The translations under genes were made by a program, and so were the position numbers. A stretch of DNA of 64,000 nucleotides from Catellatospora methionotrophica (lineage in GTDB: Bacteria > Actinomycetota > Actinomycetes > Mycobacteriales > Micromonosporaceae): the NCBI RefSeq assembly GCF_011297335.1, contig NZ_JAAOTJ010000008.1, positions 239,054 to 303,053 on the forward strand. The letters are read 5' to 3'. Below the pieces are notes generated by a model. That model saw nothing but the letters and a program-made list of their open reading frames with translations, did no database searches and was not told where the DNA came from. This document shows positions 43,891-53,593 of this stretch, in pieces; position 1 is the stretch's first letter; each line of letters starts with the position of its first letter.

Positions 43891-45264
43891 TCAGTTCGGG
43901 CGGGGGAAGCCGGGGGCGTGGCGGCGCCAGGGTGCGGCCAGCTCGATCTGGCCGGCCACCGCGAGCAGCAGCAGCTCCGTGCCGGGCGGGCCGACCAGCT
44001 GCACCGCCGCCGGGAGGCCGTCCGGGCGTACGCCCACCGGCAGGGTCATCGCGGGGAAGCCGGTGATGTTCCACGGCGCGGCGAACGGGGCGTTGCGCAC
44101 GTTGGCCACCACGTTGGTCAGCCAGCCGCGGCGATGCCACGCCCCGGCCTTCAGCGGCGGCCCGGCCAGCACCGGCGTGAGCAGCAGGTCCACCCCGTTG
44201 GCGACGAAGAACTCCAGGCAGGCGTCCCGGAACCGCTGCCGGTCCTCCTCGCGCACGTACCCGCGCCGCCACGCCCAGCCGCCCATCGCGACGTGCCGCC
44301 GGGTGCGCTTCTGCAGCTTCCACCGCTCGATCCCGGCCGCCTCGACGTCGCGGTAGGCAGCGGCGAACCAGGTCGCGATGCCGCGCAGGCCCAGCGAGGT
44401 CGAGTACGCCGGGTCGGCGGTCAGCGTGTCGTGGCCGCACTCGCCGAGCAGCCGGGTGGCGGTGCTCACCGCGGCCCGGTTCGCCTCGTCGGCACCCGCC
44501 CCGGCCACCGGCGACTTCAGTGACACCGCGATGCGCAGCCGCCCCGGCTGGCTCAGCGGCTGCGGCGTGCGCCCGGCCAGCACCGCGAAGCCCAGCGCCG
44601 CGTCGGCGACCGTGGTGGCCAGCATGCCGTGCTCGACCAGGCCGAACCAGTCGTCCGCGCCCAGGTTCACCGGCAGCACGCCCCGGCCCGGCTTGAGCCC
44701 GATCAGGCCGCAGCAGGCCGCCGGGATGCGGATCGAGCCCAGCCCGTCGTTGGCGTGCGCGATCGGCACCAGGCCCGCGCTGACCGCGGCGGCGGAGCCG
44801 CCGGAGGAGCCGCCGGGCGTACGTTCCAGCGCCCACGGGTTGCGGGTCACCGCGCTGTCGTCGTCGGTCACGCCCCACAGCCCGAGCTCGGGCATCCGGG
44901 TCGTGCCGATGACCACCGCGCCCGCGCCGCGCAGCCTGCGTACCAGCTCATGGTCTCCCTCGGCCACGGCCTGGCGCGCGCCCGCCGAGCCGTGCCACGT
45001 CGGCAGCCCGGCGACCGGGGTGTTCTCCTTGACCGCGATCGGCACCCCGGCCAGCGGCAGGTTGGCCATCTCGGTCTGGTCGTCGACCTTCTCCGCCTCG
45101 GCGACGGCCTCCGCGGCCCGCACCGTACGGAACGCCGCGACCACCGGGTCGGCGTGCGTCAGGTAGTCGAGGTGGTCGGCCACGACCTGCGTCGCCGACG
45201 TGTCGCCGCGTCGCACGGCCCGCGCGATCTGCTTGGCGGTGGCGCCGACCCAGGTGTCCGCCAT
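43891..45264 (-). CDS. Amidase-signature family amidohydrolase
   Basis: 457 residues. The amidase-signature triad is visible: Lys79 (AVKEN), the cis-Ser in GGSSGGS (about 153) and the nucleophile Ser in NDGLGSIRIPA (Ser177). It hydrolyses an amide with an unidentified side chain. The C-terminus (FPAMTLPVGVRPDGLPAAVQLVGPPGTE) is standard. No glutamyl-tRNA amidotransferase partners are nearby, so a stand-alone amidase is favoured over GatA. The ATG has GGAGG six bases upstream. It stands alone between palindromes A2 and A3. Confidence 0.93.
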   Translation of the reverse strand: MADTWVGATAKQIARAVRRGDTSATQVVADHLDYLTHADPVVAAFRTVRAAEAVAEAEKVDDQTEMANLPLAGVPIAVKENTPVAGLPTWHGSAGARQAVAEGDHELVRRLRGAGAVVIGTTRMPELGLWGVTDDDSAVTRNPWALERTPGGSSGGSAAAVSAGLVPIAHANDGLGSIRIPAACCGLIGLKPGRGVLPVNLGADDWFGLVEHGMLATTVADAALGFAVLAGRTPQPLSQPGRLRIAVSLKSPVAGAGADEANRAAVSTATRLLGECGHDTLTADPAYSTSLGLRGIATWFAAAYRDVEAAGIERWKLQKRTRRHVAMGGWAWRRGYVREEDRQRFRDACLEFFVANGVDLLLTPVLAGPPLKAGAWHRRGWLTNVVANVRNAPFAAPWNITGFPAMTLPVGVRPDGLPAAVQLVGPPGTELLLLAVAGQIELAAPWRRHAPGFPRPN

Positions 45265-45550
45265 CTCAATCCTCCACCACGTCGTAGCCCAGAACCGGTG
45301 CTCCAGTATGGAGTGCGGTGACGCGACGTGAGCAACAGGAGCCTTGCCGCGACGGAATTCATTGGCGGTACTGGGCTGATGCGCCCTCGTTATTGGACGA
45401 TGCCGTCCGGGGTAGGCGTGGAAGGCGAAGATCGCCGTTTCGGGTCAAAACCTGCGGTTGGACCCGAGGTTGTGACCCGAAACGGCGATCATGTCCGGCG
45501 CGGCGGCAGCGCCCGGCGCGATGGCGGCGGCAGCGCCCCGCGGGGCGGTG
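45265..45550. other. 286-base intergenic region with palindrome A3
   Basis: Between amidase and metB starts/stops this stretch contains palindrome A3 (45430-45490) and about 150 bases of lower-GC sequence near 45330-45420. Two short overlapping frames there (for example starting at 45318 and 45328) have mixed codon use and run into the palindrome; I do not accept either as a gene. Confidence 0.5.
45430..45490. repeat. GTTTCGGGTC-family palindrome, copy A3
   Basis: 24-base arms (45430-45453 and 45467-45490) match at 23 positions around the loop CTGCGGTTGGACCCG. It lies between the metB stop side and the amidase start side, in a tandem minus-strand gap. Confidence 0.9.
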
Positions 45551-46687
45551 TCAGCCGAGGGCGGTGGCCAGGTCGGCGAGGAGGTCGTCGATGGTCTCGA
45601 TGCCGACGGAGAGGCGGATGAGGTCGGCGGGGACTTCGAGCTCGGAGCCGGCGACGCTGGCGTGGGTCATCTTGCCGGGGTGCTCGATCAGGGACTCGAT
45701 GCCGCCCAGGGACTCGGCCAGGGTGAACACCTTGGTCGTGTTGCACACGCGCTCGGCGGCCGCCGGGTCGCCCATCCGGAAGCTGATCATGCCGCCGTAC
45801 CGGCGCATCTGCTTGGTGGCCAGCTCGTGGCCGGGGTGCTCGGGCAGCCCCGGGTAGATGACCTGCTTGACCTTCGAGTGCCGGGCCAGGAACTCGGCCA
45901 CCTTCTCGGCGTTGTCGCAGTGCCGCTCCATGCGTACGGCCAGGGTCTTCACGCCGCGCAGGGTCAGCCAGGCGTCGAACGGGCCGTTGACCGCGCCCAT
46001 CGCGTTCTGGTGGAACTGCAGCGAGTCGGCCAGCGCCAGGTCGTTGAGCACCAGCGCCCCGCCGACGACGTCGGAGTGCCCGCCGATGTACTTCGTCGTC
46101 GAGTGGACCACCACGTCCGCGCCCAGCGCCAGCGGCTGCTGCAGGTACGGGCTGGCGAACGTGTTGTCGACGACGAGCAGCGCGTGCGCGTCGCGCGACA
46201 CGGCGGCGAGCCCGGCGATGTCGGCGATGCCGAGCAGCGGGTTCGTCGGCGTCTCCACCCAGATCATCTTCGTGTTCGGCGTGATCTTGGCACGTACGTC
46301 GTCGACGTCGGAGATCCGGGCCGCGCTCCAGGTCAGTCCCCAGCGCTCGGCCACCTTCGCGAACAGCCGGAACGTGCCGCCGTACGCGTCGTCGGGAATG
46401 ATCACGTGGTCGCCGGGCTTGCACACGGTGCGGATGAGCGTGTCCTCGGCGGCCAGGCCGCTGGCGAACGTGAGCCCGCGCGAGCCGCCCTCCAGCGCCG
46501 CCAGGCACTCCTGGAGGGAGTCGCGGGTCGGATTGCCGGACCGGGAGTACTCGTAGCCCAGCCGCGGCGAGCCGACCGCGTCCTGCTTGTAGGTGGACGT
46601 CTGGAAGATCGGCGGGATCACTGCGCCCGTGCGCTCGTCCGGCTCCTGGCCCGCATGGATGGCGAGCGTTTCAAACCCGTAAGACAT
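45551..46687 (-). CDS. metB: Cystathionine gamma-synthase
   Basis: 378 residues, PLP-dependent trans-sulfuration enzyme joining an activated homoserine to cysteine to give cystathionine. Seen: the N-terminal [29 protein letters not shown] block, [30 protein letters not shown], the Lys-containing [16 protein letters not shown], and [18 protein letters not shown]. The start is the ATG of [13 protein letters not shown]; only 30 bases separate it from the divergent msrA start. Partner enzyme Cbs lies at 54.7-56.1 kb, so both directions of the homocysteine-cysteine interconversion are encoded here. Confidence 0.96.
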   Translation of the reverse strand: MSYGFETLAIHAGQEPDERTGAVIPPIFQTSTYKQDAVGSPRLGYEYSRSGNPTRDSLQECLAALEGGSRGLTFASGLAAEDTLIRTVCKPGDHVIIPDDAYGGTFRLFAKVAERWGLTWSAARISDVDDVRAKITPNTKMIWVETPTNPLLGIADIAGLAAVSRDAHALLVVDNTFASPYLQQPLALGADVVVHSTTKYIGGHSDVVGGALVLNDLALADSLQFHQNAMGAVNGPFDAWLTLRGVKTLAVRMERHCDNAEKVAEFLARHSKVKQVIYPGLPEHPGHELATKQMRRYGGMISFRMGDPAAAERVCNTTKVFTLAESLGGIESLIEHPGKMTHASVAGSELEVPADLIRLSVGIETIDDLLADLATALG

Positions 46688-46717
46688 TCCACCAGCGTAG
46701 AGGAGCAGACTGGAGAC

Positions 46718-47374
46718 ATGTTCCTTCGCCACAAGAAGCTCGATGTCGTCAACGCCGCCGAGGCCCTGCCCGGCCGGGACACCGCGATCACGCCGCCGGC
46801 CGAGCACTACGTGCTGGGCACCCCGCTGACCGGCCCCTGGCCCCAGGGCATGCAGGTCGCCGTCGTGGCCATGGGCTGCTTCTGGGGCGCCGAGCGCCTG
46901 TTCTGGAAGCTGGACGGCGTCTACTCGACCTCGGTCGGGTATGCCGGAGGCATCACGCCCAACCCCACCTACCAGGAGGTCTGCTCCGGCTACACCGGGC
47001 ACACCGAGGCCGTGGAGATCGTTTTCAACCCGGAGATCATCTCGTACGCCGAGATCCTGCGGGTGTTCTGGGAGAACCACGACCCGACCCAGGGCATGCG
47101 CCAGGGCAACGACGTCGGCACCCAGTACCGCTCAGCGATCTACGCGACCACGCCGGAACAGCTCAAGGAGGCCGAAGCCTCCCGTGACGCCTTCCAGCCG
47201 GTCGTGACCGCCGAAGGCTACGGCCAGATCACCACCGAGATCGCGATGCTCGGCGACTACTTCTACGCCGAGGACTACCACCAGCAGTACCTGGCGAAGA
47301 ACCCCGACGGGTACTGCGGCATCGGCCCCAACGGCATGAGCTGCCCGATCGGCGTCGCCAAGTCCGACGCCTGA
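46718..47374 (+). CDS. msrA: Peptide methionine-(S)-S-oxide reductase MsrA
   Basis: 218 residues. The catalytic Cys54 sits in [11 protein letters not shown], and the C-terminal [15 protein letters not shown] region carries the resolving cysteines. Conserved [22 protein letters not shown] and [21 protein letters not shown] blocks are complete. It repairs methionine sulfoxide using thioredoxin or a mycothiol-linked system. The ATG follows CTGGAGAC; a ribosome site GGAG is close. It is divergent from metB, so methionine synthesis and methionine repair share a very short intergenic region. Confidence 0.96.
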   Translation: MFLRHKKLDVVNAAEALPGRDTAITPPAEHYVLGTPLTGPWPQGMQVAVVAMGCFWGAERLFWKLDGVYSTSVGYAGGITPNPTYQEVCSGYTGHTEAVEIVFNPEIISYAEILRVFWENHDPTQGMRQGNDVGTQYRSAIYATTPEQLKEAEASRDAFQPVVTAEGYGQITTEIAMLGDYFYAEDYHQQYLAKNPDGYCGIGPNGMSCPIGVAKSDA

Positions 47375-47393
47375 CGTCTGCCGCCAGACACGG

Positions 47394-47439
47394 AGCGGCT
47401 GAACCCGCCGGGGTACTCGCCCCGAACGGTTCAGCCGCT
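47394..47439. terminator. Bidirectional hairpin between msrA and GH3 gene
   Basis: AGCGGCTGAACC (47394-47405) pairs exactly with GGTTCAGCCGCT (47428-47439), loop 22 bases, in the convergent gap. Confidence 0.78.
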
Positions 47440-47478
47440 TCTGCCGTCGTACGGGGTCAGTGCGCGCTGAATGCCTGC

Positions 47479-49833
47479 TCAGGGCACGTCGGTGAGCGAT
47501 ACGGTGGAGGTCAGCTTGCGGTCGTGGCCGACGGCGCGTTCCGGGCCGTGCAGGCGGACCCGCACGGTGTGCCGGATGTCGCCACTGGACGCGCCGAACC
47601 GCAGCTCCAGGTCGCCCGGCTCGACGATGCGCCGCCCGTCGGGCCCGGTGTACGCGGACAGGTCGGCGGGCACCGTGAACTCCGCGCGGCAGGCCGCGCC
47701 GGGCTCCAGCGCCACGCGGGCGTACCCGATCAGCCGCTGCACCGGCCTGGTGACCTGCGCGACCGGATCGTGCAGGTAGAGCTGCACCACCTCGACCCCG
47801 GCCCGCGCGCCGTCGTTGCGCACCGTCAGCGCGACCCGCACCTCCCCGTCGGTCAAGCAGGTGATCTCCTGCTCGGCGGGCGGCTCCCAGCTGAAGCTCG
47901 TGTACGACAGCCCGTGGCCGAACGGGTACAGCGGCGTCGGGTCGACGGTGCTGACCTCGGTGGCGTGGCCGAGCGGCGGCGCGAGGTAGTTCGCGGGCTG
48001 CCCGCCCGGGTGCCGGGGCACACCGATCGGCAGCCGCCCGGACGGGTTGACCCGCCCGGCCAGCACCCCGGCGACCGCCTGCCCGCCCTCCTGGCCGGGG
48101 AAGAACGCCTGCACGACCGCGGCGAGCCGGTCCACCCACCGGCCCAGGGCGTACGGGCGCCCCGACAGCAGCACGGCCACCACCGGCCGGCCGGTGTCCA
48201 GCAGGGCGTCGAGCAGCCGTTCCTGGACTCCGGGCAGCCGCAGTTCGGTGACGTCGCAGCCCTCGCCGGAGGTGCCCTTGCCGAACAGCCCGGCGCGGTC
48301 GCCGAGCACCACGACGCAGACGTCGGCCCGCGCGGCGAGCGCGGCGGCGGCCGCCACGTCCGTGGTGTCCGTGCCGTCGACCGTGCAGCCCGCCGCGTGT
48401 TCCAGTGCGGCCTTGGGCAGTTCGGTCCGCAGCGCGTCGAGCACGGTGGGGATGGTCACGCCGAGCGGCAGGCCCGGGTGGTGCAGGCCGACGTGGCGCG
48501 GGAAGGTGTAGCAGCCGAGCATGCCGTCGGCGTCGTCGGCCAGCGGGCCGACCAGGGCGATCGAGGCGGTCGGCGGCAGCGGCAGCACGCCGTCGTTGGC
48601 CAGTAGCGTCACGGACTGCTCGGCGAGCTGCCGGGCCAGGTCGCGGGCGGCGGGCGGGTCGAGGTCGACGGTGCCGGGGCGGGGCGGGGCCCAGCCGGGG
48701 TCGAGCAGGCCCAGTTCGCACTTCTGCCGCAGCACGCGGCGTACGGCCCGGTCCACGAGCGACGCCGGGACGCTGCCGTCCTGTACGGCGTCGGCCAGCG
48801 GCCGCCCGTAGCAGCGCACGATCGGCAGCTCGACGTCGACGCCGGCGGCCAGCGCGAGCCGGGCGGCGCCGGCCAGGTCGCCCGCGACGCCGTGCAGCGA
48901 GTGCAGGAACGTGATGCCGAAGTAGTCGGCGACCACGGTGCCGTCGAAGCCCCACGCGTCGCGCAGCAGGTCGGTGAGCAGCCGGTGGTCGGCGGCGGCG
49001 GGCACGCCGTCGATCTCGGCGTACGAGTGCATGACCGAGCGTGCCCCGCCGTCGCGCAGCGCCATCTCGAACGGCGGCAGCATGACGTCGGACAGTTCAC
49101 GGGGTCCCATCGCGACGGGGCCGAAGTTGCGCCCGGCGCGCGAGGCGGAGTAGCCCGCGAAGTGCTTGAGCGTGGCCACGATCCCGGCCGACTCCAGCCC
49201 CCGCACGTACGCGGTGCCGACGGTCGCGACCAGGTACGGGTCTTCGCCGATGGTCTCCTCGGTGCGTCCCCAGCGGGCGTCGCGGGACACGTCGAGCACC
49301 GGGGCGAGGCCCTGGTGTACGCCGACGGCGCGCATGCCCTCGCCGATCGCGGCGGCCATCCGCTCGACGAGCGCGGGGTCGAAGGTCGCGCCCCAGGCCA
49401 GCGCGGTCGGGAAGATGGTCGCGCCGTGGGTGGTGAACCCGGTCAGGCACTCCTCGTGCACCAGGGCGGGAATGCCGAAGCGCCCGGACGCGACGATGGC
49501 CTCCTGCAGTCCCGCCAGCCGGGCCATGCCCTGCGCGGGAGTGACCGGGGCGGTGCCGAACGGGCGGGTCAGCTGCCCGAGCCCGTCGGTGATCAGGGTC
49601 TGCCAGTCGAACCCGTCCTCGACCATGTCCTGCTGGTAGGGCGCGACGTCGTCGCCGTCGGAGCCCGCGCCGGGCCACACGCTGTAGAGCTGGGCGATCT
49701 TCTCGGCCGTGGTCAGCCGGGCGATCAGGTCGTCGACCCGCCGCGCGGCGGGCAGTGTCACGTCCCGCCAGGGCTGCTCGTCGGGTCCGGGATCGGTCAC
49801 GGCCGCGTCGGCGGCGTCCTTGTGGGTCGACAT
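47479..49833 (-). CDS. GH3 beta-glycosidase (beta-glucosidase/xylosidase-like)
   Basis: 784 residues, no signal peptide, so presumably cytoplasmic. GH3 N-terminal barrel: KHFAGY with Lys223/His224, catalytic nucleophile Asp303 in TVVADYFG, and [14 protein letters not shown]. The alpha/beta sandwich domain (about 400-610) carries [12 protein letters not shown] and [28 protein letters not shown]. The C-terminal fibronectin-III-like domain (about 655-770) is complete. It should release sugars from oligosaccharides imported by the cell; glucosidase versus xylosidase cannot be told. Upstream sequence holds repeated TTCCGGTA units and CGAAACTTTCG that may be regulator sites. Confidence 0.94.
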   Translation of the reverse strand: MSTHKDAADAAVTDPGPDEQPWRDVTLPAARRVDDLIARLTTAEKIAQLYSVWPGAGSDGDDVAPYQQDMVEDGFDWQTLITDGLGQLTRPFGTAPVTPAQGMARLAGLQEAIVASGRFGIPALVHEECLTGFTTHGATIFPTALAWGATFDPALVERMAAAIGEGMRAVGVHQGLAPVLDVSRDARWGRTEETIGEDPYLVATVGTAYVRGLESAGIVATLKHFAGYSASRAGRNFGPVAMGPRELSDVMLPPFEMALRDGGARSVMHSYAEIDGVPAAADHRLLTDLLRDAWGFDGTVVADYFGITFLHSLHGVAGDLAGAARLALAAGVDVELPIVRCYGRPLADAVQDGSVPASLVDRAVRRVLRQKCELGLLDPGWAPPRPGTVDLDPPAARDLARQLAEQSVTLLANDGVLPLPPTASIALVGPLADDADGMLGCYTFPRHVGLHHPGLPLGVTIPTVLDALRTELPKAALEHAAGCTVDGTDTTDVAAAAALAARADVCVVVLGDRAGLFGKGTSGEGCDVTELRLPGVQERLLDALLDTGRPVVAVLLSGRPYALGRWVDRLAAVVQAFFPGQEGGQAVAGVLAGRVNPSGRLPIGVPRHPGGQPANYLAPPLGHATEVSTVDPTPLYPFGHGLSYTSFSWEPPAEQEITCLTDGEVRVALTVRNDGARAGVEVVQLYLHDPVAQVTRPVQRLIGYARVALEPGAACRAEFTVPADLSAYTGPDGRRIVEPGDLELRFGASSGDIRHTVRVRLHGPERAVGHDRKLTSTVSLTDVP

Positions 49834-49867
49834 CGCCCTGCCTGTCTGCCACCCGGAATGGCTGAAC

Positions 49868-49885
49868 TTCCGGTAGTTTCCGGTA
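49868..49885. promoter_or_regulatory. Direct TTCCGGTA repeat upstream of the GH3 gene
   Basis: TTCCGGTAGTTTCCGGTA: two eight-base units spaced by two bases, about 35 bases upstream of the GH3 start. It may be a promoter-proximal regulator site. Inference from repetition only. Confidence 0.35.
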
Positions 49886-50006
49886 TTCGAACCTCATCAT
49901 CGAGGTATCAGCCATCGCACCCTAGCACCCTGATCCGGGGCTAGGACAAGGGTTGCGGCGCACTTTGTGGTGCGCACCGTCGCATCAGGAGGCAGCGATC
50001 GGCGGC

Positions 50007-50017
50007 CGAAACTTTCG
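50007..50017. promoter_or_regulatory. CGAAACTTTCG inverted repeat, candidate LacI-type operator
   Basis: CGAAA-C-TTTCG, an 11-base palindrome 173 bases upstream of the GH3 gene and 75 bases upstream of the divergent DUF952 gene. It resembles CGAA-N-TTCG operators that I associate with sugar-responsive regulators in actinomycetes. Confidence 0.35.
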
Positions 50018-50091
50018 AAAACCGCTCGCGGCCTTCCGTGCGCCTGCACGGCCGGGCCGGACGATCACCGATGGCGGGTTATGGTCGGGCG

Positions 50092-50400
50092 GTGATCTAC
50101 CACATCGCACTGCCCGAGGACTGGGCCGCCGCGCAGGCTGCCGGCGAGTACACGATTTCCACCAGGGGCGTCACCCTCGCCGAGGAGGGCTTCATCCACG
50201 GCGGACAGGATCTCGCGCAGGTCGAGGCGGTACGGGCCAGGTTCTACGCCGACCTCGACGACCTGCGGCTGCTCGTGATCGACGAGGACCGGCTCGACGC
50301 ACCCGTGCGGCTGGAGAGCCCGCCGGGCTCCGGCGAGCTGTTCCCGCACATCTACGGGCCGGTGCCGCTGGCCGCCGTGGTCGAGGTGCGCACCCTCTGA
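50092..50400 (+). CDS. DUF952 family protein
   Basis: 102 residues. The DUF952 pattern is clear: IYHIALPEDWAAAQAAGEY at the start, a FIHGG segment with conserved His, and LFPHIYGPVPLAAV at the end. The fold is related to ADP-ribosyltransferase-like proteins, but no reaction is known to me. The GTG at 50092 starts directly on the family motif; an ATG at 50071 (MAGYGRAV) is an alternative. It is 38 bases upstream of the GNAT gene and may share its transcript. Confidence 0.82.
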   Translation: MIYHIALPEDWAAAQAAGEYTISTRGVTLAEEGFIHGGQDLAQVEAVRARFYADLDDLRLLVIDEDRLDAPVRLESPPGSGELFPHIYGPVPLAAVVEVRTL

Positions 50401-50438
50401 CCGGGTCGGCACCGGGACCGGTCGGTAGCGTGCCGGGT

Positions 50439-51014
50439 ATGACGCTGACGATCCGCCGGGGCGGCACGCCCGAGGACGTGGCCGCGATCGGCGAGCTGCA
50501 CGCGCTGAGCCGCCGGTCGGCGTACCGGGAACTGCTCTCGCCCCGGCAGCTGGCCGAGATCACCGTCGCGGACCAGCAGGACCAGTGGGCCCGGCGGTAC
50601 GCCGCCGAAGCGCACACCCACCGCCTGCACCTGGCCGTACGCGACACCGCCGTGATCGGCTTCAGCTACCTCGGCCCGGCGGGCCCCGAGGAGCAGGCCG
50701 CACCGGGCACCGGGCTGCTCAACGCCATCCACGTCCGCCCCGACGTGGTCGGCTCGGGCGTCGGGCTCGCGCTGATGGGCACCTGCCTGGCCGAGTTCGC
50801 CGCGCTCGGCCACCACCAGGCACTGCTGTACGTCGTCACGGACAACATCCGCGCCCGGCGCTTCTACGAGCGGGGCGGCTGGGCCGCCGACGGCGTCGTA
50901 CGCGACACCGTGATCGGCCCGGCCCGCGTGCCCGTCGTGCGCTACGCCCGCCCGATCGCGGCTCAGCTGCCGTCGGCGTCGGAGTCCGCCGCCAGCACCA
51001 GGACCGCGAGGTAG
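50439..51014 (+). CDS. GNAT-family N-acetyltransferase
   Basis: 191 residues, GNAT fold. Acetyl-CoA motif A is VRPDVVGSGVGLALM (about 104-118), close to the standard (Q/R)xxGxG/A; motif B is LLYVVTDNIRARRFYERGGW. The substrate is unknown. The ATG start (MTLTIRRGGTPEDV) has no strong ribosome site. Its 3' end overlaps the convergent dioxygenase gene by 52 bases (50963-51014), so the transcripts of both genes are partly antisense to each other. Confidence 0.9.
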   Translation: MTLTIRRGGTPEDVAAIGELHALSRRSAYRELLSPRQLAEITVADQQDQWARRYAAEAHTHRLHLAVRDTAVIGFSYLGPAGPEEQAAPGTGLLNAIHVRPDVVGSGVGLALMGTCLAEFAALGHHQALLYVVTDNIRARRFYERGGWAADGVVRDTVIGPARVPVVRYARPIAAQLPSASESAASTRTAR

Positions 51015-51835
51015 CCGTCACCGTCCTGGGTGACCTTCATCAGCATGGTGTCCTGGAAGATGCCGTCGCCGTCGTTGAACGTGTCCCGCCCGGTGTGCGA
51101 CGCGTACGGCGCGGCCGTGAACACCTTCGTGTTGAGCGCCTCGTCGAACATCAGCTGCGTGGTCAGCACGCGGGAGTTGCTGACGTGCACCATCGCGTGG
51201 ATGTGCACGGTGCGGCCGCGATACCAGCCCGGCCAGACGGTGGTGAACGCGACGATGCCGTCGGCGTTGGTGACCTGCGCGCCGCGCAGGTAGCGCTGGT
51301 CGTCGACCGGCTTCAGATCGGCCATGCCGTCGTCCGCCCCGCCGCCGGGCGGTGTTCCGCCGGGCCCGCCGCCGGGCGCGCCGCTGGGCGGGGTGCCGCC
51401 CGGACCGCCGCCGGGCTGGCCGCCGCCGCCGGAGGACAGCGACTCCGCGCCGGAGTACAGGCCTGCCGCGTCGCAGTGCCAGATCTCGACGACGGCGTTG
51501 GCCAGCGGTCCGCACTGCTCGCTGTCCTGCACCTTCAACACCACGCGCAGCCGGGTCCCGGCCCGGTCCTCCCGGATGTCGCTGCGGATCTTGTCCGCGT
51601 CGAAGTAGTACGGCCCCTGCGTCGTCGACGGCGACAGCCGGCACGTGTTGGCGTCGGTGAACAGGCCGGTCAGGTCCGCTGCCGTGGTCGCGTCCGGCGA
51701 CACCGTCCCCCCGCTGGTCGTGGTGGCGGGCGTGCCGTCGCCGCACGCGGCGAGCAGGCTGCCCAGCCCGACCGCGCTGATCCCCGCGAAGATCGACCGG
51801 CGGCTCACCCGCTGGCCCTCGTGATCGTGTCCCAT
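50963..51835 (-). CDS. Tat-exported intradiol-dioxygenase-like lipoprotein
   Basis: 290 residues. The N-terminus has a twin-arginine signal (VSRRSIFAG, residues 10-18) and a lipobox LAAC with Cys31, so it is probably folded in the cytoplasm with its metal and anchored outside. The catalytic part matches intradiol ring-cleavage dioxygenases: the first ligand Tyr in TQGPYYF, and [15 protein letters not shown] with the second Tyr and both His ligands. A Gly/Pro insert (about 130-165, repeated GGGPGGTPP) interrupts the domain. The aromatic substrate is unknown. The 3' end overlaps the GNAT gene. Confidence 0.88.
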   Translation of the reverse strand: MGHDHEGQRVSRRSIFAGISAVGLGSLLAACGDGTPATTTSGGTVSPDATTAADLTGLFTDANTCRLSPSTTQGPYYFDADKIRSDIREDRAGTRLRVVLKVQDSEQCGPLANAVVEIWHCDAAGLYSGAESLSSGGGGQPGGGPGGTPPSGAPGGGPGGTPPGGGADDGMADLKPVDDQRYLRGAQVTNADGIVAFTTVWPGWYRGRTVHIHAMVHVSNSRVLTTQLMFDEALNTKVFTAAPYASHTGRDTFNDGDGIFQDTMLMKVTQDGDGYLAVLVLAADSDADGS

Positions 51836-51977
51836 CCTCGTCCCCCTCAGTGACCCCGTCTCCGGCGACGGTAGGCAGGCGACGTCGGCGCAACCTCGGG
51901 TCTTGCTGGAAGAACGCTGGGCGGCGTCGCGCGCGGTACCCTCCCCCGGTGAAGACGATCTCCGGGCGGGAACACCG

Positions 51978-52889
51978 GTGAGCCGCGAGCTGATCGTGCT
52001 GGGCACGGCCAGTCAGGTGCCCACCCGCCAGCGGGCGCACAACGGCTACCTGCTGCGCTGGGACGACCAGGGGCTGCTGTTCGACCCGGGCGAGGGCGCC
52101 CAGCGGCAGCTGCTGCTGGCCGGGGCGGCGGCCAGCGACATCACCCGGATCTGCGTCACGCACTTCCACGGCGACCACTGCCTCGGCCTGCCGGGCATCG
52201 TGCAGCGGCTGTCGCTGGACCGGGTGCCGCACGAGGTGCCGATCCACTTCCCGGCGTCCGGCGCGGAGTTCCTGCAGCGGCTGCGCCACGCCAGTCACTT
52301 CCACGACCAGGCGCGCCTGGCCGAGTGCCCGGTCGAGGCGGACGGGGTGCAGGCCACCGGCCCGTTCGGCACGCTCAGCGCGCGGCGGCTGCGGCACCCG
52401 GTGGAGTCGTTCGGCTACCGCCTGGCCGAGCCCGACGGCCGCCGGATGCTGCCGGAACGGCTGGCCGCGCACGGCGTACGCGGCCCGGACGTCGGGGTGC
52501 TGCAGCGGGTCGGCACGGTGGTGGCCGGCGGCCGGCTGGTGAGCCTGGACGAGGTCAGCGAGCCGCGTCGCGGGCAGGTGGTCGCCTTCGTGATGGACAC
52601 CGGCTGGTGCGACGCCGCGATCGAGCTGGCCCGTGACGCCGACCTGCTCGTGATCGAGTCGACGTTCCTGGAGTCGGAGGCCGCGCTGGCGGCGGAGGCC
52701 GGGCATCTCACGGCGGCGCAGGCGGCCCGGATCGCCACCGAGGCGGGCGTACGGCGGCTCGTGCTCACCCACTTCTCGCAGCGCCACCCGGACGCGTCGG
52801 TGTTCGGCGAGGAGGCCGCCGCGCACTTCGACGGCGAGATCGTGGTGGCCGAGGAGCTGGCCCGGATCGCGGTGCCGCCACGGCGCTGA
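51978..52889 (+). CDS. rnz: Ribonuclease Z (MBL fold)
   Basis: 303 residues. The zinc motif [13 protein letters not shown] (about 61-73) and [10 protein letters not shown] near the C-terminus are typical of RNase Z; MDTGW and [10 protein letters not shown] supply other metal ligands. It processes the 3' ends of tRNA precursors lacking CCA. The GTG start ([17 protein letters not shown]) was preferred over the open frame at 51903 because family members begin with this strand; AGCCGCGAG-like upstream sequence gives no strong ribosome site. It is divergent from the lipoprotein gene. Confidence 0.9.
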   Translation: MSRELIVLGTASQVPTRQRAHNGYLLRWDDQGLLFDPGEGAQRQLLLAGAAASDITRICVTHFHGDHCLGLPGIVQRLSLDRVPHEVPIHFPASGAEFLQRLRHASHFHDQARLAECPVEADGVQATGPFGTLSARRLRHPVESFGYRLAEPDGRRMLPERLAAHGVRGPDVGVLQRVGTVVAGGRLVSLDEVSEPRRGQVVAFVMDTGWCDAAIELARDADLLVIESTFLESEAALAAEAGHLTAAQAARIATEAGVRRLVLTHFSQRHPDASVFGEEAAAHFDGEIVVAEELARIAVPPRR

Positions 52890-52900
52890 TCGGCGTTTCG

Positions 52901-52954
52901 GGGCGAGGGTACGTGACCGGACTGCGGGGAACCGGAGATCACGTACCCTCGCCC
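52901..52954. repeat. Palindrome A5, divergent GTTTCGGGTC-family member
   Basis: 16-base exact arms GGGCGAGGGTACGTGA (52901-52916) and TCACGTACCCTCGCCC (52939-52954). The left flank reads GATCGGCGTTTCGGGG and the loop ACTGCGGGGAACCGG, both resembling the A family. It lies in the convergent gap after RNase Z. Confidence 0.75.
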
Positions 52955-53152
52955 ACTGACGCACCCGTACGACTGGTGAGAACGCCTGGCCGGAGGCGCT
53001 TTGGGGTCGACGGAGGCATGTCGACTCCCGATCAGCCGTACAGATGCACGCGGCACGCCTACGCTGGCGGAGCGCAACGGCGTCGCCGCTGGGACGGGGC
53101 CCGATGACCATCTGCCGGGGGACGGCGTGGCATCGGAACACCCTGTGGTTGG

Positions 53153-53491
53153 CTAGTCGAAGAGGCTCCTGCGGGTGCCGTTTCGCATGATGGAGCCGCC
53201 ACGCTGGCCAAGGTCGGCGCGCCAGGCCGGGAGCGAGCGCATCCCGTTGATGTCGTGCCGCACGGTCCAGGCCTCCCGCCAGTGGCGGCTGGCCGCGGCT
53301 TCCGCTCGCTCGGCCAGCTTCCGTGGCGGGCACGGCCAGTGCTGACCGCACCAGTTGCACCGATGGTCGTCGTCAGGTCTGTTGTGCCGCCCCAGCATCT
53401 GCTGCGCGTCGCGCCACAGCAGGTGGTCGGTTATGCCGGAGGGTTCGATGTGGCTGGTCTCGGTGGGTGGTGCATGGTCGACGGTGACCAC
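53153..53491 (-). CDS. Hypothetical protein with CNWCGQHWPC motif
   Basis: About 112 residues, no signal or membrane segment. It contains a clustered-cysteine motif CNWCGQHWPC (near the middle), a His/Asp-rich stretch before it (RHNRPDDDH) and an Arg/Gly-rich C-terminus. The cysteines could bind zinc. Small proteins of this pattern occur in Micromonosporaceae, function unknown to me. The frame is open to 53566, but that start lies inside a perfect hairpin (53556-53582); the GTG at 53491 has GGAG upstream. Codon use is slightly less GC-biased than in neighbours. It is tandem with the surface-protein gene upstream. Confidence 0.6.
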   Translation of the reverse strand: MVTVDHAPPTETSHIEPSGITDHLLWRDAQQMLGRHNRPDDDHRCNWCGQHWPCPPRKLAERAEAAASRHWREAWTVRHDINGMRSLPAWRADLGQRGGSIMRNGTRRSLFD

Positions 53492-53555
53492 GATCCACGC
53501 TCCCCTCGGTAGCACTGCCGCTTCCGTACGCTTAGTCAACACTCGCCGCAAGCGA

Positions 53556-53582
53556 GGCAGTCGCACAGGCTGTGCGACTGCC
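53556..53582 (-). terminator. Hairpin between surface-protein gene and small hypothetical gene
   Basis: Perfect 13-base arms GGCAGTCGCACAG / CTGTGCGACTGCC with a single-base loop (tight, so a few central pairs would open). It lies 11 bases after the stop of the gene at 53594-54640 and probably ends that transcript. Confidence 0.7.
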
Positions 53583-53593
53583 GCCGAAACGGG

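Noticed and set aside
45318..45490. Short frames between the amidase and metB genes
   Set aside because: Two overlapping frames both run into palindrome A3, codon bias is atypical and no ribosome site convinces.
53556..53566. GTG start at 53566 for the small Cys-motif protein
   Set aside because: The codon lies inside a perfect hairpin that fits as terminator of the upstream gene; a GTG with a GGAG site lies 75 bases downstream.
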